Below, piece by piece: positions 7,669-16,304 of a stretch of 64,000 nucleotides of DNA. A program made the position numbers and the translations under genes. The first letter of the stretch is position 1. Each line of letters opens with the position of its first letter. The stretch lies in contig NZ_CP062231.1 in NCBI RefSeq assembly GCF_024707525.1, positions 3,658,001 to 3,722,000 on the forward strand, written 5' to 3'. Below the pieces are notes generated by a model. The model saw only the letters and a program-made list of their open reading frames with translations, searched no databases and had not been told where the DNA came from. This DNA is from Rhizobium sp. TH2 (GTDB lineage: Bacteria; Pseudomonadota; Alphaproteobacteria; Rhizobiales; Rhizobiaceae).

Positions 7669-8241
7669 ATGCTCAAGCGCCTTTCGATATCAGCCGCCAT
7701 CCTTGCCACCATGACCGCGCCGGCCTTCGCGCATCTCAACCCCGCCGAACACGGCTCATTCATGTCTGGCCTAACGCATCCGCTCTCAGGCGCCGATCAC
7801 ATGCTGGCGATGATCGCCGTCGGTCTCTGGGCCACTCAGATTGGTGGCAAGGCGCGCTGGGCAGTTCCGGCAACTTTCATATCGGTCATGGCAATCGGCT
7901 TCATGCTCGCGCTCGTCGGCGCCCCCCTACCCTTCGTCGAGCCCGGCATCCTGGCCTCGGTCATCGGGCTTGGCCTGCTTGTGGCGCTGGCTGTCCGGGT
8001 GCCCGTGGCGGCAAGTGCGGCAATCCTCGGCATCTTCGCCCTGTTCCACGGCCATGCGCATGGCGGCGAGCTGGGCACGGCAACAGCGATCTCATTCAGC
8101 TTGGGTTTCGTGGCCGCGACAGCTCTGCTCCACGCACTCGGCGTTGGCATCGGGATGTTTCTCGGCGGACGCAACCAGATCGTCACGCGCCTGCTTGGTG
8201 CCGCAACCGCTCTCGGCGGCACAGCCCTGATCTTCGGCTGA
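7669..8241 (+). CDS. HupE/UreJ family nickel/cobalt permease
   Basis: 190 residues. The start at ATG 7669 is supported by CCAGGGGAACAG and by the resulting signal-peptide-like N-terminus (ISAAILATMTAPAFAH). The family signature HPLSGADHMLAMIAVGLWA near residues 33-51 and 'ALFHGHAHGGE' near residue 124 are present, with about six membrane segments. HupE/UreJ proteins move Ni2+ (or Co2+) for hydrogenase or urease. No urease or hydrogenase gene is in the window. It ends 2 nt before the convergent queF stop, with no terminator between. Confidence 0.9.
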   Translation: MLKRLSISAAILATMTAPAFAHLNPAEHGSFMSGLTHPLSGADHMLAMIAVGLWATQIGGKARWAVPATFISVMAIGFMLALVGAPLPFVEPGILASVIGLGLLVALAVRVPVAASAAILGIFALFHGHAHGGELGTATAISFSLGFVAATALLHALGVGIGMFLGGRNQIVTRLLGAATALGGTALIFG

Positions 8242-8243
8242 GC

Positions 8244-8711
8244 TCAGCCCCGTCCGCGATAGGGCGGCACGCCCTGATCGGGCACCCAGACATGTTCCGG
8301 CGGTTTGCCGGATTGCCAGAACACATCGATTGGAATGCCGCCGCGCGGATACCAGTAGGCACCGATCCTCAGCCATTTCGGCGACAGCAGGTCGACCAGC
8401 CGCTTGGCGATATCCATGGTGCAATCTTCGTGGAAGGCGCCGTGGTTGCGGAACGAATGCATGAAGAGCTTCAGCGACTTGGACTCGACCAGCCAGTCGC
8501 CGGGCATATAGTCGATCACGATATGGGCAAAGTCCGGCTGGCCGGTCATCGGGCAGAGCGAAGTGAATTCCGGGCACACGAACCGCACCAAGTAATCCAT
8601 CGCGCCGTTTTCGGTCGGCACGCGCTCCAGGATCGCTTCATCCGGACCCCTCGCCGTGTGCGTGGTCGAGCCGAGCATGGTCAGCCCGGAAACATCAGTC
8701 GTCGACATCAA
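8244..8711 (-). CDS. queF: NADPH-dependent 7-cyano-7-deazaguanine reductase
   Basis: 155 residues, the single-domain (YkvM-like) QueF. It reduces preQ0 to preQ1 in queuosine biosynthesis. The active-site Cys is in '[17 protein letters not shown]' and the QueF motif is [15 protein letters not shown]. Located 8 nt downstream of the CDF transporter gene on the same strand, so the two are probably cotranscribed. No other queuosine genes are present here. Confidence 0.95.
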   Translation of the reverse strand: MMSTTDVSGLTMLGSTTHTARGPDEAILERVPTENGAMDYLVRFVCPEFTSLCPMTGQPDFAHIVIDYMPGDWLVESKSLKLFMHSFRNHGAFHEDCTMDIAKRLVDLLSPKWLRIGAYWYPRGGIPIDVFWQSGKPPEHVWVPDQGVPPYRGRG

Positions 8712-8719
8712 AAGCTTCC

Positions 8720-9625
8720 TTACATCTGCATTTGAACGCGCACTCCATGCGCCTTTTCGCTTTCCGGCTCAACATGGATTTCGCATTGCGCCGTCGGGAG
8801 TACCACCTGGATCGCATCTTCCAGCCGGTCGCAAATGTCATGCGCCTCCGCCACCGTCATCGAAGCCGGTACCACCATGTCGAAATCGATGAAGATTGCC
8901 CGCCCCGCCTTGCGCGACCGGAGATGATGGACGTTGAGCGCACCTTCCGCATTGGCCGCGATCGCCGATTTGATCGCTTCTTCCTCATCCGCATCGACGG
9001 CATGATCCATCAATCCGCTGACGGAGTGAGAGATCACCTTCCAACCCTGGTAGAGAATGTTGACGGCGACGATCAGCGCCATGACAGGGTCGAGAATGGC
9101 ATATCCCGTACCGAGCACCAGCAGCAATCCGACCAGAACGCCGGCGGACGTAATGACATCCGACAAAATGTGCTCGCCATCGGCCGAGAGCGCCGGCGAA
9201 CGATGGCGCTTGCCCGCAGTGATCAACACATGGGCCCAGACCGCATTGACGGTGGCCGCAACGGCATTGATGCCGAGACCGAGCACCGGCGCTTCTGGCA
9301 GAGCAGGATTATCGAGACTTCCGATCGCCTCACGCGCGATCAGCAGCGCCGCCACGACAATCAGCACCCCCTCGATAACCGCCGACAGATATTCCGCCTT
9401 GTGATGCCCAAAGGGATGGCTTTTATCAGCGGGCCGCGAGGCATAGCCAATCGCAAGCCAGGCGATCACGGCGGCAATCACGTTGACGGTGGATTCCAGT
9501 CCGTCCGACAGCAGCGCTACCGACCCGGTCACATGCCAGGCAAGCATCTTCAGAGCCATCACCGCGAGCGACAGCGGTATGCCCCAGAAGGCAAGGCGCT
9601 TCACCACGCTATCCGACTTTTCCAT
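8720..9625 (-). CDS. Cation diffusion facilitator metal exporter
   Basis: 301 residues. ATG 9625 is preferred to the upstream GTG 9649 because of AAAGG at good spacing. CDF features: membrane segment II with '[18 protein letters not shown]' (metal-site D and related residues), '[15 protein letters not shown]' after segment III, '[16 protein letters not shown]' with the second metal-binding Asp, and a C-terminal cytoplasmic domain ('[22 protein letters not shown]', 'EIHVEPE'). The HxxxD/DxxxD type of binding site suggests Zn2+, Fe2+ or Mn2+ export; the exact metal cannot be read from sequence. Upstream partner of queF in a two-gene operon. Confidence 0.93.
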   Translation of the reverse strand: MEKSDSVVKRLAFWGIPLSLAVMALKMLAWHVTGSVALLSDGLESTVNVIAAVIAWLAIGYASRPADKSHPFGHHKAEYLSAVIEGVLIVVAALLIAREAIGSLDNPALPEAPVLGLGINAVAATVNAVWAHVLITAGKRHRSPALSADGEHILSDVITSAGVLVGLLLVLGTGYAILDPVMALIVAVNILYQGWKVISHSVSGLMDHAVDADEEEAIKSAIAANAEGALNVHHLRSRKAGRAIFIDFDMVVPASMTVAEAHDICDRLEDAIQVVLPTAQCEIHVEPESEKAHGVRVQMQM

Positions 9626-9693
9626 CAAAGCACCTTTGGCCCCGGCCACATTCGCAAATGCGAATGAATAGCAAGTGCATGTTTCAAAACGAC

Positions 9694-9727
9694 AAACCGC
9701 GCGTAGGGTTTGCCCTGCGCGCGGTTT
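9694..9727. terminator. Orphan GC hairpin between divergent genes
   Basis: AAACCGCGCG (9694-9703) pairs with CGCGCGGTTT (9718-9727), and an inner AGGG/CCCT stem closes a TTTG loop. It is flanked by T-rich sequence on the plus side (TTTTCAATT) and resembles an intrinsic terminator, but both neighbouring genes point away from it. It could end a small unannotated transcript. Confidence 0.4.
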
Positions 9728-9791
9728 TCAATTGACGCTCATATGGTCCAATGGAACGCGGAGGTCAAGCGCCCCACTGAAAACTTCGGTG

Positions 9792-9824
9792 TAACGAGTT
9801 GCGTTATATAACGCGATGCGTTAT
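9792..9824 (+). promoter_or_regulatory. Operator/promoter of the higBA pair
   Basis: Contains a perfect 14-bp palindrome GCGTTATATAACGC (9801-9814), an upstream TAACG half site (9792-9796) and a downstream GCGTTAT (9818-9824). A -35 TTGCGT (9799-9804) and -10 TATGCT (9822-9827) with 17-nt spacing would put the transcript start at about 9833, the higB ATG, giving a leaderless mRNA. The overlap with promoter elements fits autorepression by HigA. Confidence 0.6.
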
Positions 9825-9832
9825 GCTGAGAT

Positions 9833-10117
9833 ATGATCAAGAGCTTTGCGGATGCTGAAACAGAAGTCGTCTGGTCCGGCCGGCGAAGCCGACGTCTTCC
9901 ACCTGATATCCAGGCAACAGCGCTTCGCAAACTCAGGATGCTGAACAACGCGCGCGTGCTACAGGACTTGCGAGTACCGCCGGGTAACAGGCTTGAAGCG
10001 CTAAGCGGTACCCTCGCCGGACAATACAGCATCCGCATAAACGACCAATGGCGTATCTGCTTCAAATGGCAGGATGGAGGCCCAAGCGATGTCCAAATCG
10101 TCGACTACCATGATTGA
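9833..10117 (+). CDS. higB: HigB-type RelE-superfamily toxin
   Basis: 94 residues. The RelE/HigB host-inhibition fold is seen from 'MIKSFADAETEVVWSGRRSRRLPPDI', 'ALRKLRMLNNARVLQDLRVPPGNRLEALSG', and the C-terminal 'GQYSIRINDQWRICFKWQDGGPSDVQIVDYHD', the typical HigB ending with catalytic basic residues. These toxins cut mRNA on the ribosome. It has no clear Shine-Dalgarno site and may be translated from a leaderless message. The toxin gene precedes the antitoxin gene, the order typical of higBA. Confidence 0.93.
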   Translation: MIKSFADAETEVVWSGRRSRRLPPDIQATALRKLRMLNNARVLQDLRVPPGNRLEALSGTLAGQYSIRINDQWRICFKWQDGGPSDVQIVDYHD

Positions 10118-10403
10118 ACTTTTGCCCAATCCGCATCCCGGCGAAATCCTGCTGGAAGAATTTCTGAAGCCGATGGAAATCAGCCAGAACGGACTCGCCA
10201 ATGCCGTCCATGTGCCGCCGCGCCGCATCAACGAAATCGTGCTTGGAAAGCGTGCGATCACCGCCGACACCGACCTGCGGCTTGCCCGCTATTTCGGCAT
10301 GTCCGAGGGCTTCTTCCTCGGCCTGCAGATGGATTACGACCTGATGCAGCATCGCAGGCAGATCGACGGCGAGTTGCTGACGATCAAGCCTCGCGCGGCA
10401 TAA
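10089..10403 (+). CDS. higA: HigA-type antitoxin
   Basis: 104 residues. ATG 10089 is preferred because GGAGG (10076-10080) lies 8 nt upstream; in-frame ATGs at 10074 and 10110 are possible. The XRE helix-turn-helix region 'HPGEILLEEFLKPMEISQNGLANAVHVPPRRINEIVLGKRAI' followed by 'TADTDLRLARYFGMSEGFFLGLQ' is diagnostic of HigA. It overlaps the toxin gene by 29 nt. It should neutralise HigB and bind the palindromes at 9792-9824. Confidence 0.94.
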   Translation: MSKSSTTMIELLPNPHPGEILLEEFLKPMEISQNGLANAVHVPPRRINEIVLGKRAITADTDLRLARYFGMSEGFFLGLQMDYDLMQHRRQIDGELLTIKPRAA

Positions 10404-10420
10404 TGCAATGCCGCGCGAGG
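10389..10420. terminator. Hairpin overlapping the higA stop codon
   Basis: A 13-bp perfect stem CCTCGCGCGGCAT / ATGCCGCGCGAGG with a 6-nt loop, between convergent higA and trpE(G). No U tract is visible, so it may act as a bidirectional terminator or as a 3' end stabiliser. Confidence 0.6.
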
Positions 10421-10436
10421 GAATCAGGAAGTTAGG

Positions 10437-12626
10437 TCAAGCCGCCTTCACCTTGGCCCGCTTCGCCAGATGCGCCACGACATTCTCGATCATCCGCATG
10501 CCGGCATCCGAGCCCAGCGTCATGATCGATTCCGGATGGAACTGGACTGCAGCCACCGGCTCCTTGCTGTGCTCTATGCCCATGATCGTGCCGTCCTCGG
10601 CCTCTGCGGTGATGGTGAATTCACGCGCCAGAGTCGTGGGATCGGCGAAGATCGAGTGGTAACGCCCGACCGTCACTTCCTTGCCGAGGCCGGAGAAGAC
10701 GATGCCCGGCTCCAGCACCCGGATGCGCGACGGCTTGCCGTGCATCGGGATCGCGAGATGACGCAGCTCGCCGCCATAGGCCTCGGCCAGCGCCTGCAGG
10801 CCCAGGCACACACCGAAGATCGGCAGCTTGCGCGCCCGCGCCTTCTTGATCGTCGCCTTGCAATCGAAATCGGACGGCGAGCCGGGTCCGGGCGACAGCA
10901 CGACGAGATCCGGCTTCATCCGGTCGAACACTTCCTCCGGCACCGGCGTCCGCACGGTCGTGACATTGGCGCCGGTCTGGCGGAAATAGTTGGCGAGCGT
11001 GTGGACGAAAGAGTCCTCGTGATCGACGAGCAGGATGTTGACGCCCTGCCCCACCTTGGCGACATCGCGTTTGTTCATGGCGGAATTTCCCGATTTTGCG
11101 TCCCGGATGGCGGATATCATGGCCGAGGCCTTGAGCTCGGTCTCGGCCTCTTCCTCCTCCGGAATGGAGTCGTATAGCAGCGTGGCGCCGGCACGCACTT
11201 CGGCGATGCCGTCCTTGATGCGGACCGTGCGCAGCGTCAGCCCCGTATTCATGTCGCCGTTGAAGCCGACAAAGCCGATCGCGCCACCATACCACACACG
11301 CGGGCTCTTCTCATGCGCCTCGATGAACCGCATCGCCCAGAGTTTCGGCGCGCCGGTGACGGTCACCGCCCAGGCGTGGCTCAAAAATCCGTCGAACGCA
11401 TCCATGTCGTCGCGCAACCGGCCCTCGATATGGTCGACGGTATGAATCAGCCGCGAATACATCTCGATCTGCCGGCGGCCGATGACCTTCACCGAGCCCG
11501 GCTCGCAGACGCGGCTCTTGTCGTTGCGATCGACATCGGAGCACATGGTCAGCTCGGATTCGTCCTTCTTCGAATTGAGCAATTTCAGGATCTGCTCGGA
11601 GTCCGAAATCGCATCGTCACCGCGGCGGATCGTACCGGAGATCGGGCAGGTCTCGATGCGGCGGCCATTGACCCGCACGAACATCTCCGGCGAGGCGCCG
11701 ACCAGATATTCCTGGTTGCCGAGGTTGATGAAGAAGGAATAGGGCGACGGATTGATCGCCTTTAGCCGCTTGGAAATATCCGACGGCTTCGAGTCACAGC
11801 GCTCCATGAACTTCTGCCCGGGGACAACCTCGAAGAGATCGCCGCGACGAAAGCTCTCCTTCGCCTTGGTGACCAGGCCGGCATATTCGCCGGGGCGGTG
11901 GTCGCCACGCGGCGGGATCGTATCGGTATGCTGGAAGGGTTCGGCCGGAATATCGCCCGCCTTGCCGCGCGTCGTCCTGCCGCCCTTCTCGTACTCGTAT
12001 CGATCGATCCATGCCTTGGCCGAATAGTTGTCAACGACGAGGATTTCATCGGGCAGAAACAGCACCATGTCGCGCTGGTCGTCCGGCCGCTTGAGCTTGA
12101 GGTCGATCGCATCGAACTGGAAGCAGAGATCATAACCGAACGCGCCATAAAGCCCGATCGAGGAATCCTCGCCGGAATGAAACAGGTCGGTGATGGCGCG
12201 CAGAACCGTGAACACGGTCGGCATCCGCGAGCGCTCTTCCTCGGTATAGATCCGGCTCGGCTGGTTGATCGTCAGGTCCAGACGGCGCGCCGTGCGGGCA
12301 CCCAGCGTGATCTCATCGACGCCCTCGAGGTGCTCGGTGATGATCTCGAGCAGCACTTCGCCGCGCTCATTGTAGGCATCGAGCCACATCGCCCGGCCGA
12401 AGGAGGAAATGCCGAGCGGCGGATCGGCCACGGCGACATCCCAGCGCGTATAGCGGCCCGGATATTCATAGTTGGAGGAGAGCACGGCGCCGCGCCGCTC
12501 GTCGAGCTTCTCGACATAGGAGGTGATCGCATCGCCATATTGTATCTCGCGCCGGGCGCGGGTGATGACCACGCCGCCCTTGGTCGTATATTGTTCCGAG
12601 CCGTCTTCCAGTACGCGCGTTCCCAT
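10437..12626 (-). CDS. trpE(G): Fused anthranilate synthase TrpE-TrpG
   Basis: 729 residues: the chorismate-using component I (residues 1 to about 510, with '[18 protein letters not shown]', '[12 protein letters not shown]', '[21 protein letters not shown]', '[16 protein letters not shown]') is fused to a class I glutamine amidotransferase (about 525-729) with the triad Cys in '[17 protein letters not shown]' and 'VQFHPES'. The fusion is the hallmark of rhizobia and relatives. It makes anthranilate, the first step of tryptophan synthesis; the leucine-rich 'LEDGS' start region carries the feedback site of the family. Expression is controlled by the trpL attenuator upstream (12677-12787). Confidence 0.97.
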   Translation of the reverse strand: MGTRVLEDGSEQYTTKGGVVITRARREIQYGDAITSYVEKLDERRGAVLSSNYEYPGRYTRWDVAVADPPLGISSFGRAMWLDAYNERGEVLLEIITEHLEGVDEITLGARTARRLDLTINQPSRIYTEEERSRMPTVFTVLRAITDLFHSGEDSSIGLYGAFGYDLCFQFDAIDLKLKRPDDQRDMVLFLPDEILVVDNYSAKAWIDRYEYEKGGRTTRGKAGDIPAEPFQHTDTIPPRGDHRPGEYAGLVTKAKESFRRGDLFEVVPGQKFMERCDSKPSDISKRLKAINPSPYSFFINLGNQEYLVGASPEMFVRVNGRRIETCPISGTIRRGDDAISDSEQILKLLNSKKDESELTMCSDVDRNDKSRVCEPGSVKVIGRRQIEMYSRLIHTVDHIEGRLRDDMDAFDGFLSHAWAVTVTGAPKLWAMRFIEAHEKSPRVWYGGAIGFVGFNGDMNTGLTLRTVRIKDGIAEVRAGATLLYDSIPEEEEAETELKASAMISAIRDAKSGNSAMNKRDVAKVGQGVNILLVDHEDSFVHTLANYFRQTGANVTTVRTPVPEEVFDRMKPDLVVLSPGPGSPSDFDCKATIKKARARKLPIFGVCLGLQALAEAYGGELRHLAIPMHGKPSRIRVLEPGIVFSGLGKEVTVGRYHSIFADPTTLAREFTITAEAEDGTIMGIEHSKEPVAAVQFHPESIMTLGSDAGMRMIENVVAHLAKRAKVKAA

Positions 12627-12676
12627 TCATCTTCTCCGTTATGGCCCGGTCTTCGCGCGGCTCCGGATATAGAAAA

Positions 12677-12701
12677 AGCCGCCTCAGGTCTCCGGGCGGC
12701 T
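12677..12701 (-). terminator. trp attenuator terminator
   Basis: On the minus strand AGCCGCC, an 11-nt loop, GGCGGCT, then TTTTTC. It lies 41 nt after the trpL stop codon and 51 nt before trpE(G): the terminator form of the attenuator. Confidence 0.9.
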
Positions 12702-12742
12702 TCGTGTCTTGTCGTTTCACATGACTGTTCGAGGCCGCGTTT

Positions 12743-12787
12743 TCAGCGAGCCCACCACCAGACAGTCTTGATCGACGACGTTTTCAT
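12743..12787 (-). CDS. trpL: Tryptophan leader peptide TrpL
   Basis: Fourteen codons: MKTSSIKTVWWWAR then TGA. Three consecutive Trp codons near the end act as the tryptophan sensor. It matches the organisation of the Sinorhizobium meliloti trpE(G) leader, where the transcript begins at the AUG and the attenuated RNA (rnTrpL) and the peptide are reported to act also in trans. No Shine-Dalgarno site is present here and the -10 element ends 7 nt before the ATG, so the leader is probably translated from a leaderless message. Trans activity is known from the relative, not shown here. Confidence 0.92.
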   Translation of the reverse strand: MKTSSIKTVWWWAR

Positions 12788-12794
12788 GAAAATA

Positions 12795-12822
12795 CAAATA
12801 CCAGCGTTTTTGAGATTCACAA
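12795..12822 (-). promoter_or_regulatory. Promoter of the trpL-trpE(G) transcript
   Basis: TTGTGA (12822-12817), 16-nt spacer, TATTTG (12800-12795) on the minus strand. Expected start of transcription at about 12787, the A of the trpL ATG. Confidence 0.6.
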
Positions 12823-12867
12823 GGGGTGTCGGACATTCCGCGTCTCGCCCTGTTCCCTGCGAAACAT

Positions 12868-14400
12868 TCAGATCAGGAAATCAGCCTCAGTCAGTTCTTC
12901 CTTGGAGATGTCTTCGATGGTCAGGATATCGGTGCCGATCTGGATGACGACATTGCTGTCATCATCCACCATATGGTTGTCACGGAGATCGTTGAAGTTT
13001 GTGAACCCTTTGAGCCGGGTTAGATCGATGTGATCGCCGGCTTCGAAATCCTTGATCGCATCCTCGCCGTAGCCGGTCGAGAACACGAAACGGTCGGCGC
13101 CGATCTCACCATACAGCTCGTCAATGCCACGCCCGCCGTCAATCCGATCGTTGCCGTCACCACCATAGAGCGTGTCCGCGCCGCTGCCGCCAAGCATGGT
13201 GTCATTGCCTGCAAAGCCGTAAAGCGTGTTGTCGCCCTCGTTGCCGATCAGCAGATCACCCTTGTCGCCGCCATTGGCGTCTTCGATCTCCGCCCCATGC
13301 GCGATCGAAAAGCCGCCTGATGTGCCCCTGTAATCAGCGCCGTTGGTCGCCAGCACGCGCGAAAAGAACCCGCCCGCGTGATGCCAGGCGTCGGTGATCT
13401 CGTCCTGTAGCTTGGACGACAGGTGATCGAAAAACGCCGTGATCTTCAACTGGGAAATAAGCGCCCTAAGGTCACCCGTTGGCTTGTTCGTATCGAGCGT
13501 CGCGTCGTTGAGGTTGATGAGAACGGAACTCTCTGCGTCGGTATAATTGATCTGGTCTTTCCCACCGGAATCCCAGATGCAATAATAAGCCCGGCCGATA
13601 TCGACATCGCCCTCCTCGATGCTGAGCGGACCACCGCCGGCGTCGAGAAGTGTATAGATCGAACCCGTAATGGCATAATCCTCCGCCCCGTAGAGCGCCT
13701 GGAGCGAGGCAATGTCGAGGGCCATGAAGCTGACGGCGTGCCCGTATTCGAATGCCTTGGCAGAGCCATTGTAGGACATGACGGAGTAGCGTTCGTTGTC
13801 CATGAACTTGCCGACGGTCGAGAGCGGCGGCAACCCACGCCGTTCCTGATGCGTGTGCTTGAGGCCGACGCTGTGACCGATCTCGTGCAGCACGGTCCAG
13901 TTGGCATATTCCCCGTCGCCAGCGAGTTCCGGCGTCGCTGTCATTTGTTCGAGACCGCCGTTGAATGCTCCGAGCGACCAGCTATCCGTCTGTCCGGTGT
14001 CGTGAAACGACGTGCCGGGAAATTCGAAAAAGCCCTCCGTGCCGCTGTTCGGCCTGTTGTTCGTTACCAGCACCTGATCGGCTTCGGATTGGATGAACGT
14101 CTCTGAGAAATCGAGGATTGAAACCGAATCGATTACCTTAAAGGCATCGAGAGCAACCGCTTTCAGGCTCGCCAGGAACTCTGCATCCGGCAGCCCACCG
14201 AATGTCGTGTGATAGTCACTTGCGAATTCTGCGTCCCAGGTCAGTGTCGTCTCGTCACCGAACATGAACTGCAAATCGGTATCGTCCCAGATCGTCCTGG
14301 CCGTCAGCGAATAGAGCAGCTTCAGTCCCTTGGCCGAGAGATCACTCAGGTTGTCGGGCAAGGTTACTGAAAAATCCGGCTTGAATGTCGTGGCTGCCAT
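12868..14400 (-). CDS. M10-type metalloprotease with RTX repeats (paralogue 1)
   Basis: 510 residues. The zinc site HEIGHSVGLKHTH begins at His172 (ligands His172, His176, His182; Glu173 general base), and the Met-turn is 'YSVMSYNG' (Met208): a metzincin of the serralysin type. Residues about 375-435 carry calcium-binding RTX nonapeptides ('GNEGDNTLYGFAGNDTMLGG', 'GADTLYGGDGNDRIDGG'), followed by a serralysin-like C-terminal region. There is no N-terminal signal peptide, as expected for a type I secretion substrate; no type I exporter is in the window. The ATG at 14400 follows GGAGGGGAA closely. It lies downstream of a close paralogue (14559-16067) with a terminator between. Predicted secreted protease; substrate unknown. 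Confidence 0.9.
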   Translation of the reverse strand: MAATTFKPDFSVTLPDNLSDLSAKGLKLLYSLTARTIWDDTDLQFMFGDETTLTWDAEFASDYHTTFGGLPDAEFLASLKAVALDAFKVIDSVSILDFSETFIQSEADQVLVTNNRPNSGTEGFFEFPGTSFHDTGQTDSWSLGAFNGGLEQMTATPELAGDGEYANWTVLHEIGHSVGLKHTHQERRGLPPLSTVGKFMDNERYSVMSYNGSAKAFEYGHAVSFMALDIASLQALYGAEDYAITGSIYTLLDAGGGPLSIEEGDVDIGRAYYCIWDSGGKDQINYTDAESSVLINLNDATLDTNKPTGDLRALISQLKITAFFDHLSSKLQDEITDAWHHAGGFFSRVLATNGADYRGTSGGFSIAHGAEIEDANGGDKGDLLIGNEGDNTLYGFAGNDTMLGGSGADTLYGGDGNDRIDGGRGIDELYGEIGADRFVFSTGYGEDAIKDFEAGDHIDLTRLKGFTNFNDLRDNHMVDDDSNVVIQIGTDILTIEDISKEELTEADFLI

Positions 14401-14508
14401 TTCCCCTCCAACAGCGCCCGAAGCGCCTCATCGCGTTCCCGTTTTCACAGGCAATACCATGATTCACCTCGCGCACATCACCCGACAACTTGCGATACCA
14501 CAAACAAA

Positions 14509-14540
14509 CGGCCGGGCGTTCCAAATGGAAAGCCCGGCCG
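14509..14540 (-). terminator. Terminator between the two protease genes
   Basis: Stem CGGCCGGGC / GCCCGGCCG with a 14-nt loop; on the minus strand followed by TTTGTTTGTGG. It ends the upstream paralogue, so the downstream copy needs its own promoter or readthrough. Confidence 0.75.
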
Positions 14541-14558
14541 CAACAGAGGCATCCTGCC

Positions 14559-16067
14559 TCAGATCACGAAATCGCCGGCGTTGACTTCGGTCACGCCCTT
14601 GATGACAAGCTGGTCGCCCCCCACCGTGATCACCACGTCGCCATCGACGACTTCCATATGGTTGTCGAACAGGTCCTGCATGTTCTCAAAGCCGAGCAGG
14701 GCGCGCAGATCGATCACATCGTCGGCGTCGAAATCCATGATCGTGTCGGTGCCGTAGCCGTCCGAGAACACGAAAATATCCCGGCCCGTGCCACCCCACA
14801 GAAAATCGTCGTCCGTGCCTCCGTCGATCCAGTCGATCCCGGCATCGCCGCTGATGCGCTCTTCGCCGGCACCGCCGAGGATCGTATCGTCGCCGTTGCC
14901 GCCGACCAGGCTGTTGTCCTGCTCGTTGCCGATCAGCAGATCAGCCCTGTTGCCGCCGATGGCATTCTCGATCTCGGCGCCATGCGCGATCGAAAAGCCA
15001 CCGTCGATGCCGTCATACTTGTTCTTCTTGATGTCGAGCACCTGGGAGAAGAAGCCGCCGGCATTGTGCCAAGCGTCGAGCACCTCCTGTTTAAGCGACT
15101 TCGACATGAAATCGAAGAAATTCGTCGCCTTGAGCTGTTCGAACAGGGCCAGGAGTTCCGCGCTGTTATCAGATGTATCGAGGGTCGCGTCGTTGAGGTT
15201 GATCAGTACGGACTTTCCGGCGCTCTTGTAGTCGATCGAGTCGTTGCCGCCCGAATCCCAGATGCAGTAATAGGCCCGGCCGATCTCGACCGCCCCTTCG
15301 GCGAGCGAGAGCTTGCCGCCCTTGGCGTTCATCAGCGAATAGCTCGAACCATCGTCCGCATAGGTCTCGGCGCCGTAGAGCGCCTGCAGTGCTGCCACGT
15401 CAAGCGCCATCATCGAGACGGCATGGCCATACTTGATGCCGTCGGAGGCGCCATTGTAGGACATGACCGAATAGCGCTCGTTGTTCATGAACTTTCCGAC
15501 GGTATCGAGCGCCGGCAGGCCTGAAACCTCCTGATGCGTGTGCTTGAGGCCCAGACTGTGGCCAATCTCGTGCAGCACCGTCCAGCCGCCATACTGGCCG
15601 CCGCCGGCTTCCGGCCTCGCGGTCAGCGCCTTCATGCCGCTGTTGAATGCGCCGATAGACCAGTTCTCGAAGGTTCCATCCTTGTTCATGTTGCCGGGAA
15701 ACTCGAAGAAGCCTTCGAGCGAACTCCTGGGCTTGTCATTGGTGCTGGCGAGCACGAGATCGACCTCTTCGACCTGGTCGGTGAAGGCGAAGTCGATGCC
15801 GGCGACCGAGTCGATCATGGAGAAGGAACGCGTCGCCAGGCCGGTAAAGGCAAAATTCGCGTCCGGCTTGGCATTGCCGAACATCGAACGAAAGATATCC
15901 CTGAACTCGCTGTCCAGGCCAAGCACGCCGCTTGCGCCGAAGCCGTATTGAATGGTGGCATCATCCCAGATGGTCGATGCCGTGATGTCGTCGAGCAACG
16001 CGATGCCGCTGAACGAAACGTCGGGCATGGTCTCGGTAAAGTCGGGCTTGAATGTCGTAAAAGCCAT
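14559..16067 (-). CDS. M10-type metalloprotease with RTX repeats (paralogue 2)
   Basis: 502 residues from ATG 16067, which is preceded by AAGGGGAAATC. It shares its whole architecture with the neighbour: N-terminal 'MAFTTFKPDF', zinc motif HEIGHSLGLKHTH, Met-turn 'YSVMSYNG', the motif 'EIGRAYYCIWDSGGNDSI', then RTX repeats ('GNEQDNSLVGGNGDDTILGG'). The pair clearly arose by tandem duplication; the RTX block and the N-terminal 100 residues differ most. All zinc ligands are kept in both copies. Probably secreted by a type I system encoded elsewhere. Confidence 0.9.
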   Translation of the reverse strand: MAFTTFKPDFTETMPDVSFSGIALLDDITASTIWDDATIQYGFGASGVLGLDSEFRDIFRSMFGNAKPDANFAFTGLATRSFSMIDSVAGIDFAFTDQVEEVDLVLASTNDKPRSSLEGFFEFPGNMNKDGTFENWSIGAFNSGMKALTARPEAGGGQYGGWTVLHEIGHSLGLKHTHQEVSGLPALDTVGKFMNNERYSVMSYNGASDGIKYGHAVSMMALDVAALQALYGAETYADDGSSYSLMNAKGGKLSLAEGAVEIGRAYYCIWDSGGNDSIDYKSAGKSVLINLNDATLDTSDNSAELLALFEQLKATNFFDFMSKSLKQEVLDAWHNAGGFFSQVLDIKKNKYDGIDGGFSIAHGAEIENAIGGNRADLLIGNEQDNSLVGGNGDDTILGGAGEERISGDAGIDWIDGGTDDDFLWGGTGRDIFVFSDGYGTDTIMDFDADDVIDLRALLGFENMQDLFDNHMEVVDGDVVITVGGDQLVIKGVTEVNAGDFVI

Positions 16068-16304
16068 GATTTCCCCTTGCAAAATGAGCCGGCACGGATA
16101 CCGGCAGACTGACGCCGGTCACCTGAAACTGGGGCCGGCGATTGTATCAACGGTTCCGAATTTCGATTCATTCGCGGCTGCAAAGAATTATTTGTTACGA
16201 CAGACGAGAACGGTGCAGTCTTTCCTGCCGGCTTCGGAATGCCGGTCCGTGGCACGGCTCTATCGTCGAAAACGGGTGTACAATCTTGGTCGAGGACGAA
16301 CTGA

